This document shows positions 59,027-64,000 of a stretch of DNA of 64,000 nucleotides, piece by piece. Position 1 is the stretch's first letter. Every line of letters starts with the position of its first letter. This DNA is from Promicromonospora soli (lineage in GTDB: Bacteria; Actinomycetota; Actinomycetes; Actinomycetales; Cellulomonadaceae): NCBI RefSeq assembly GCF_014653785.1, contig NZ_BNAS01000001.1, forward strand, positions 543,898 to 607,897. The letters are read 5' to 3'. The position numbers were made by a program, and so were the translations under genes. The notes beneath the pieces are model-generated. The model made no database searches, had not been told where the DNA came from, and saw only the letters and a list, made by a program, of their open reading frames with translations.

Positions 59027-59373
59027 GTCTTGCGCTGGGCGCTGTTCCAGTCACGCATCCGCTGGGGGTAGCCGGTGAACCGGACGTTGTACACCGGCAC
59101 CCCGAGCTGGTTCGCGATGTCGAACGCGGTGCGCTCGTCGGGCACCCGGCGTCGCGTCCACTCCCCCGTGCTCGCCACGAGCAGGATCGTGCTGGGGATG
59201 TCCGTGGTCGGGGGCTCCACATAGGCCTCGACGCCGACGCGGGACCCGATGAACTCACCGAGGTGCGCCAGGGTCTGGCGGCGCGCGTCGTTGCTGCTGG
59301 GGCGCGCAGCATTGCCGGACGTGGACCGTCGCTGGAAGAAACGCGCGAGCGAGCTACGAGACTGGCGGGGCAT
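59020..59373 (-). CDS. Conserved small protein, unknown function
   Basis: 117 residues; the ATG is six bases after a minus-strand TAGTCT box, the leaderless pattern. A basic, Ser-rich N-terminus (RQSRSSLARFFQRR) is followed by an alpha/beta domain: RRQTLAHLGEFIGSRVGVEAYVEP, STILLVASTGEWTRRRVPD, TAFDIANQLGVPVYNVRFTGYPQRM. I know similar actinobacterial proteins near pepA but no assigned role. It ends inside a family A repeat. Confidence 0.75.
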   Translation of the reverse strand: MPRQSRSSLARFFQRRSTSGNAARPSSNDARRQTLAHLGEFIGSRVGVEAYVEPPTTDIPSTILLVASTGEWTRRRVPDERTAFDIANQLGVPVYNVRFTGYPQRMRDWNSAQRKTK

Positions 59374-59662
59374 GACCTGAGACTACTAGCGAGACCCGTA
59401 CCGGCCTAGGCATCTCCACGCCATCTCAGCAAACTCACACACCTGCTCCAGGCCCGCCCGTCGTCCTGTCACAGGCCGCACATCGTCTTGTCACAGCCCC
59501 GCCTACCCGTCAATGTCACCACGGTCACACCCGTCAAGCCGTGTGCACGATTGGGGCCACGCCCGCTGAAGTGTCAAGATGGCATGCGGTGCTATCTGCA
59601 CGCAGTCCGCACGCGGTTTGCGCACAGGGCCAGAGTCAACGCAGTCAACGAGGAGCCAGCAC
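59374..59662. other. 289-bp region upstream of lpd
   Basis: It contains a near-repeat TCGTCCTGTCACAG / TCGTCTTGTCACAG (59461 and 59484), the CRP-like site at 59514-59529 and, just before lpd, GAGGAG at 59650-59655. No protein-coding frame with a believable start was found. The lpd promoter must lie here, but I see no consensus -10. Confidence 0.4.
59514..59529. promoter_or_regulatory. CRP/GlxR-like site upstream of lpd
   Basis: TGTCA-N6-TCACA differs from the established CRP/GlxR consensus TGTGA-N6-TCACA at one position. It lies about 135 bases before the lpd start. Confidence 0.4.
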
Positions 59663-61081
59663 GTGCCAACGCATGACAATCCGGCCACGTTCGACGTCGT
59701 CGTGCTCGGCGGGGGAAGCGGTGGCTACGCCACCGCGCTCCGGGCGGCACAGCTGGGTCTGAGCGTCGCCCTCGTGGAAGAGGACAAGCTCGGCGGCACC
59801 TGCCTGCACGTGGGCTGCGTGCCCACCAAGGCGCTCCTGCACGCGGCCGAGGTGGCCGACGCCGCCACGCACGGCGCGCAGTTCGGCGTCCGCACCTCGC
59901 TCGACGGCATCGACATGCCCGGTGTGCTCGCCTACAAGGACTCCGTGGTCGCCGGCCTGTACAAGGGCCTGCAGGGGCTCGTCGCCTCCCGGAAGATCAC
60001 CGTCGCCGAAGGGCACGGCACCCTCGCCGCGCCCGGCGTCGTCGAGATCTCCTCCCCGGACGGCACGTCGGCCCGCTACACCGGCACCCACGTGGTGCTC
60101 GCGACCGGCTCGTACGCCCGGAGCCTGCCGGGCCTGGAGATCGGCGGCCGCGTCCTCACCTCCGACCAGGCGCTCACGCTGGACACCGTGCCGAAGTCGG
60201 TGGTGGTGCTCGGCGGCGGCGTGATCGGCGTCGAGTTCGCGAGCGTCTGGAAGTCCTTCGGCGCCGACGTGCAGATCGTCGAGGCGCTGCCGCACCTCGT
60301 GCCGAACGAGGACGCCGCTCTCTCCAAGGCGCTGGAGCGGGCGTTCCGCAAGCGCGGCATCAAGTTCTCCCTGGGTGAGCGCTTCGCCCAGGTCAAGCAG
60401 TCGGACGACGGCGTCAAGGTAGAGCTCGAGTCGGGCACCACGTTCGACGCCGAGCTGCTGCTCGTGGCCGTCGGGCGCGGTGCGCGGACCGCCGACCTCG
60501 GCTACGAGGCGGCCGGTGTGCGCATCGACCGCGGCTTCGTCCTGACCGACGAGCTGCTCCGCACCGGCGTCGACACCCCCGCGGGCGGCCAGATCTGGGC
60601 CGTCGGCGACATCGTGCCCGGCCTGCAGCTGGCCCACCGCGGGTTCGCGCAGGGCATCTTCGTGGCCGAGCAGATCGCGGGCCTCTCGCCCGCACCGATC
60701 GACGAGGCAGCGATCCCGCGCGTCACCTACTGCGAGCCGGAGGTGGCGTCCGTCGGCGTCACCGAGGCGGGGGCCGCCGAGCTGTACGGCCCGGACCAGG
60801 TCGAGACCATCGAGTACAACCTCGCGGGCAACGGCAAGAGCAAGATCCTGGGTACCCAGGGCTTCGCGAAGCTGGTGCGCCGCAAGGACGGACCCGTGGT
60901 CGGCATGCACCTGATCGGCTCGCGTGTGGGCGAGCTGATCGGCGAGGGCCAGCTCATCGTGGGCTGGGAGGCGTTCCCCGAGGACGTCGCCTCGCTCGTC
61001 CACGCACATCCCACCCAGAACGAGGCACTCGGAGAGGCACACATGGCGCTGGCCGGCAAGCCTCTGCACGCCCACAACTGA
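59663..61081 (+). CDS. lpd: Dihydrolipoamide dehydrogenase (E3)
   Basis: 472 residues from a GTG seven bases after GAGGAG. FAD site [23 protein letters not shown], redox-active disulfide [16 protein letters not shown] site [21 protein letters not shown], and the C-terminal active-site His-Glu pair [14 protein letters not shown]. It reoxidises lipoyl groups of 2-oxoacid dehydrogenase complexes. The gene is 28 bases before sucB and almost certainly co-transcribed with it, as in the lpd/sucB arrangement of other actinobacteria. Confidence 0.95.
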   Translation: MPTHDNPATFDVVVLGGGSGGYATALRAAQLGLSVALVEEDKLGGTCLHVGCVPTKALLHAAEVADAATHGAQFGVRTSLDGIDMPGVLAYKDSVVAGLYKGLQGLVASRKITVAEGHGTLAAPGVVEISSPDGTSARYTGTHVVLATGSYARSLPGLEIGGRVLTSDQALTLDTVPKSVVVLGGGVIGVEFASVWKSFGADVQIVEALPHLVPNEDAALSKALERAFRKRGIKFSLGERFAQVKQSDDGVKVELESGTTFDAELLLVAVGRGARTADLGYEAAGVRIDRGFVLTDELLRTGVDTPAGGQIWAVGDIVPGLQLAHRGFAQGIFVAEQIAGLSPAPIDEAAIPRVTYCEPEVASVGVTEAGAAELYGPDQVETIEYNLAGNGKSKILGTQGFAKLVRRKDGPVVGMHLIGSRVGELIGEGQLIVGWEAFPEDVASLVHAHPTQNEALGEAHMALAGKPLHAHN

Positions 61082-61109
61082 CCAAACGACAAAGGAGACC
61101 CTGCAGGTC

Positions 61110-62930
61110 ATGTCTGAGAACGTGCAGCTGCCGGCCCTCGGCGAATCCGTTACCGAGGGCACTGTCACCCGCTGGCTCAAGGCTGTCGGCGACGAGGTCG
61201 CCGTCGACGAGCCTCTGCTCGAGGTGTCGACCGACAAGGTCGACACCGAGATCCCGTCGCCCGTCGCCGGCGTCCTCGAGCAGATCCTCGTCCAGGAGGA
61301 CGACACCGTGGAGGTCGGCGCCACCCTCGCCGTCATCGGCTCGGGTTCCGGTGCCGCCGTCCCGGCGGCGCCCGCCACCGAGCCGGCAGCCGCTGAGACT
61401 CCCGCCGCCGAGGCTGCCACTGAGGTGCCCGCGCCCGAGGTCGCCGCTGAGGCTTCCGCTCCAGCGCCCGCTCCGGCCGAGGCTGCTCCGGCCGAGGCCG
61501 CCGAGGCTGCTCCGGCCGAGGCGCCGGCCGGTGACGCAACCGAGGTCCCCCTGCCCGCCCTGGGCGAGTCGGTCACCGAGGGCACCGTGACGCGCTGGCT
61601 CAAGGAGGTCGGTGACGACGTCGCCGTCGACGAGCCGCTCCTCGAGGTATCGACCGACAAGGTCGACACCGAGATCCCGTCGCCGGTCGCCGGCACGCTC
61701 CAGAAGATCCTCGTCCAGGAGGACGAGACGGTCGAGGTCGGCGCCGTCCTGGCACTCGTCGGTTCGGGCGCAGCAGCTCCGGCCGAGGCCCCTGCTGCTC
61801 CGGCCCCCGCCCCTGCGCAGGCTGCAGCTCCGGCTCCTGCCCCCGCACAGGCCGCCCCGTCGGCACCCGAGGCCCCGGCCGCTCCGGCCCCCGCGCAGGC
61901 CGCCGCTCCGGCTCCGGCCGCCGCTCCGGCACCCGCCGCACCCGCACCGGCACCCGCCGCACCCGCCGCTCCGGCGCCCGCACCCGCCGGTCGCACCATC
62001 GGCTCCTACCTGACCCCGCTCGTGCGCAAGCTCGCCGCGGAGAAGGGCGTCGACGTCGCCGAGGTGACGGGCACCGGCGTCGGTGGCCGCATCCGCAAGG
62101 AGGACGTGCTCGCCGCGGCCGAGGCCAAGGCCGCTCCGGCTCCCGCTGCCGCCGCACCCGCGGCGACCACGGCGCCGTCGGCCCCGGCCAAGCTGGAGGT
62201 GTCGCCGCTGCGTGGCACCACGGAGAAGATGTCGCGCCTGCGCAAGATCGTCGCCGAGCGCATGCTCGAGGCGGTGCAGTCGCAGGCCCAGCTGACCACG
62301 GTCATGGAGGTCGACGTCACCCGCGTCGCGCAGCTCCGGGCAAAGGCCAAGCAGTCCTTCGCCGCGCGCGAGGGTGCCAAGCTGACGTTCCTGCCGTTCT
62401 TCACGCTGGCCGCCGTCGAGGCGCTCAAGGCGTACCCGAAGATCAACGCCACCATCGACACCGAGAAGGGCGAGATCACCTACCACGGCTCGGAGAACGT
62501 CGGCATCGCCGTCGACACCGAGCGCGGGCTCGTGGTCCCGGTCATCAAGAACGCCGGGGACCTGAACCTGGCCGGCATCGCCCGCCAGATCCAGGACCTG
62601 GGCGCTCGCACCCGGGCGAACAAGGTGACGCCGGACGAGCTGTCGGGCGGCACGTTCAACATCACCAACACGGGCTCAGGCGGCTCCCTCATGGACACGC
62701 CGATCGTCCCGCTCGGCCACGCGGCAATCCTGGGCACGGGCACGATCACGAAGCGCCCGGTCGTCCTGACCGACGCGGAGGGCAACGAGAGCATCGCGGT
62801 GCGTTCGATGGCCTACATCTTCCTGTCCTACGACCACCGCCTGGTCGACGGCGCGGACGCCGCCCGCTTCCTCACCGCCATCAAGAACCGGGTCGAGGAA
62901 GGCGCGTTCGAGTCCGAGGTCGGTCTCTGA
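61110..62930 (+). CDS. sucB: Dihydrolipoamide acyltransferase E2 (SucB), two lipoyl domains
   Basis: 606 residues with AAAGGAG upstream. Two lipoyl domains (about 4-78 and 145-219) carry lipoyl lysines K43 and K184 in VSTDKVDTE. Long Ala/Pro linkers follow each; the second covers about 75 residues. The peripheral subunit-binding domain is [17 protein letters not shown] to [10 protein letters not shown] (about 300-335). The catalytic domain (about 365-606) ends with [16 protein letters not shown], containing the active-site His and Asp. In actinobacteria this E2 serves the shared pyruvate/2-oxoglutarate complex. Confidence 0.95.
   Translation: MSENVQLPALGESVTEGTVTRWLKAVGDEVAVDEPLLEVSTDKVDTEIPSPVAGVLEQILVQEDDTVEVGATLAVIGSGSGAAVPAAPATEPAAAETPAAEAATEVPAPEVAAEASAPAPAPAEAAPAEAAEAAPAEAPAGDATEVPLPALGESVTEGTVTRWLKEVGDDVAVDEPLLEVSTDKVDTEIPSPVAGTLQKILVQEDETVEVGAVLALVGSGAAAPAEAPAAPAPAPAQAAAPAPAPAQAAPSAPEAPAAPAPAQAAAPAPAAAPAPAAPAPAPAAPAAPAPAPAGRTIGSYLTPLVRKLAAEKGVDVAEVTGTGVGGRIRKEDVLAAAEAKAAPAPAAAAPAATTAPSAPAKLEVSPLRGTTEKMSRLRKIVAERMLEAVQSQAQLTTVMEVDVTRVAQLRAKAKQSFAAREGAKLTFLPFFTLAAVEALKAYPKINATIDTEKGEITYHGSENVGIAVDTERGLVVPVIKNAGDLNLAGIARQIQDLGARTRANKVTPDELSGGTFNITNTGSGGSLMDTPIVPLGHAAILGTGTITKRPVVLTDAEGNESIAVRSMAYIFLSYDHRLVDGADAARFLTAIKNRVEEGAFESEVGL
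61128..61763 (+). repeat. Duplicated lipoyl-domain DNA in sucB
   Basis: 61128-61340 and 61551-61763 encode two lipoyl domains that are nearly identical at the protein level (about 10 differences in 71 residues) and highly similar as DNA. The separating segment is Ala/Pro/Glu-rich. The likeness suggests a recent duplication or continuing gene conversion. Confidence 0.8.
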
Positions 62931-62964
62931 CGTAGTTCTCTGACGCGGAAGGTCGCGTCGCGTG

Positions 62965-63000
62965 GCTGTGGCCGGTTCCGGGTTCGGAGCCGGCCACGGC
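62965..63000 (+). terminator. Hairpin terminator after sucB
   Basis: 62965-62980 pairs with 62985-63000 with two mismatches and a 4-base loop (GGTT); the inner GTGGCCGG / CCGGCCAC block is perfect. It lies 34 bases after the sucB stop. Confidence 0.65.
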
Positions 63001-63036
63001 TACATGTCCGCGGGGCCGCGTCCGCGCTGAGCAGGC

Positions 63037-63042
63037 TACATT
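63037..63042 (+). promoter_or_regulatory. -10 box (TACATT) for leaderless TIGR01777 mRNA
   Basis: TACATT is seven bases before the ATG at 63050. A preceding hairpin separates the gene from sucB. Confidence 0.5.
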
Positions 63043-63049
63043 TCAGCGC

Positions 63050-63988
63050 ATGGATGTGGTGGTTGCGGGATCACACGGCCTCATCGGCTCCGCGCTGGTC
63101 GCGGACCTGGTCAGCCGCGGGCACGGTGTGCGGCGCCTGGTGCGCCGGGGCGCGAAGCCGTCCGACGGCGACCACGCGGCCGCCGGCACCGCCGAGCTCA
63201 CCGGCGTCCGCGACCTGCTGTGGGACCCACGGACCGGCGAGCTCGACCCGGCCGCGCTGGAGGGCGCGGACGCCGTCGTGAACCTGGCCGGCGCCGGGAT
63301 CGGCGACCACCGCTGGACCGCTGCGTACAAGCAGACGCTCGTCGGCTCGCGCACCACCACCACGAGCCTGCTCGCCCGCACGATCGCCCGGCTCGAGACC
63401 CCGCCGGTGCTGGTCAACGCCTCCGCCATCGGGGCGTACGGGAACCGCGGTGACGAGGTGCTCACCGAGGCGTCCGGGCGTGGAGACGACTTCCTGGCGG
63501 ACCTCGTCAAGGCCTGGGAGAACGCCACGGCGCCAGCCTCCGATGCGGGCGGGCGCGTCGTGTGGCTGCGCAGCGGCCTGGTGCTGGCGCCGACGGGCGG
63601 CGCGCTCGGCAGGCTGCTGCCGCTGCTGCGCCTCGGCGTGGGCGGGCCGCTCGGCAGCGGCCGCCAGTGGTGGAGCTGGATCACCCTGACCGACGAGGTC
63701 GCGGCGATCCGCCACGTCATCAGCACCGACGTCAGCGGGCCCGTGAACGCCGTGGCGCCCGAGCCCACCACGAACCGGGCCATGACCCGCGCGCTCGCCG
63801 AGGCCCTGCACCGGCCGGCCCCGCTGGCATTGCCGCGGTTCGCGCTACGGATCGCCCTCGGGCCGTTCGCCCACGACCTTGTCGCTTCCCAGCGGGTCGT
63901 GCCCGCCGTGCTGGGCCGGACGGGCTTCACCTGGACGCACGCTGATCATCAGGACGCGGCCCGCTGGGTGGTGGAGCAGGCCGCGTAG
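63050..63988 (+). CDS. TIGR01777 family NAD-dependent epimerase-like protein
   Basis: 312 residues. Rossmann start VVVAGSHGLIGSALVADLVSRGHGV, the family's DPRTGELDPAALEGADAVVNLAGAGIGDHRW, LVGSRTTTTSLLA, VLVNASAIGAYGNRGDEVLTE (Ser and Tyr-like positions) and the C-terminal FTWTHADHQDAARWVV. YfcH-like proteins of this family are extended SDRs with no settled reaction. It follows sucB, as its homologue (Rv2216) does in M. tuberculosis, where lipB comes next; the window ends 12 bases after its stop. Confidence 0.9.
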   Translation: MDVVVAGSHGLIGSALVADLVSRGHGVRRLVRRGAKPSDGDHAAAGTAELTGVRDLLWDPRTGELDPAALEGADAVVNLAGAGIGDHRWTAAYKQTLVGSRTTTTSLLARTIARLETPPVLVNASAIGAYGNRGDEVLTEASGRGDDFLADLVKAWENATAPASDAGGRVVWLRSGLVLAPTGGALGRLLPLLRLGVGGPLGSGRQWWSWITLTDEVAAIRHVISTDVSGPVNAVAPEPTTNRAMTRALAEALHRPAPLALPRFALRIALGPFAHDLVASQRVVPAVLGRTGFTWTHADHQDAARWVVEQAA

Positions 63989-64000
63989 CACTGAGCAAAG

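Noticed and set aside
1-64000. CRISPR arrays, tRNA or rRNA genes, insertion sequences and prophage
   Set aside because: No regularly spaced direct repeats of CRISPR length, no cloverleaf-like T-loop sequences, and no transposase or phage genes were recognised by reading; this was not a computed search.

Overview
The window is high-GC chromosomal DNA from an actinobacterium. The gene set (actinobacterial menaquinol:cytochrome c reductase with diheme QcrC, class II DAHP synthase, PPi-type phosphofructokinase, LacI-controlled glycosidase operon, DUF4192, DUF3043 and Rv2175c-like proteins) suggests Micrococcales, probably near Promicromonosporaceae or Cellulomonadaceae; that family call is inference. 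Gene content and order broadly follow the Mycobacterium tuberculosis Rv2173-Rv2216 block (idsA, kinase, Rv2175c, aroG, exonuclease/GIY-YIG, trpD, ctaE-qcrCAB, ctaC, erpA, pepA, sucB, TIGR01777). The backbone is therefore conserved vertical DNA, and the accessory parts are insertions into it. No rRNA, tRNA, CRISPR, prophage or insertion sequence was seen.

Layout. 0-5.4 kb (minus): SpoIID-like secreted protein, primary sigma factor, universal stress protein, DUF4192. 5.5-13.1 kb: lipoprotein, polyprenyl synthase, PASTA kinase with its probable DNA-binding substrate, DAHP synthase, PPi-phosphofructokinase, GNAT enzyme. 13.2-17.6 kb: acyl-CoA synthetase, ROK glucokinase, small membrane protein, PlsC. 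17.7-26.5 kb: a LacI-controlled sugar locus (repressor; binding protein and two permeases without an ATPase; GH1 beta-glucosidase; secreted enzyme resembling the GH144/GH189 beta-1,2-glucan enzymes; then a GH13 enzyme). 26.5-29.6 kb: purC, DEDDh/GIY-YIG nuclease, Lrp-like RAM protein. 29.6-42.6 kb: aerobic respiratory block with ctaE-qcrC-qcrA-qcrB, sodA, a second complete qcrB, a receiver-trpD pair, a lipoprotein and ctaC-ctaD-ctaF. 42.9-49.5 kb: NifS-like protein without its PLP lysine, TusA, ErpA, shrunken glycerate-kinase-like protein, NadA, DJ-1 family, hotdog thioesterase, M20 peptidase. 49.6-57.4 kb: DUF3043, aldo/keto reductase, membrane proteins, a MocR/YczE pair, and a tightly overlapping pyrD operon. 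57.5-64 kb: PepA, small protein, lipoamide dehydrogenase, SucB, TIGR01777.

Regulatory style. Many transcription units start with a TANNNT-like -10 box 6-8 bases before a GTG or ATG and have no Shine-Dalgarno, the signature of leaderless mRNAs. Inside operons, start and stop codons overlap as GTGA, ATGA or TTGA. Convergent genes are often separated by long, near-perfect palindromes. Two of these palindrome types recur with related sequence: one built from a 10-bp unit on a 16-bp period, the other a 60-bp hairpin with a conserved loop.

Most notable points: the candidate beta-1,2-glucan locus, the duplicated qcrB flanking sodA, the NifS-like protein lacking PLP residues beside tusA, the two intergenic palindrome families, and a hairpin that hides the ribosome-binding site of the GNAT gene.
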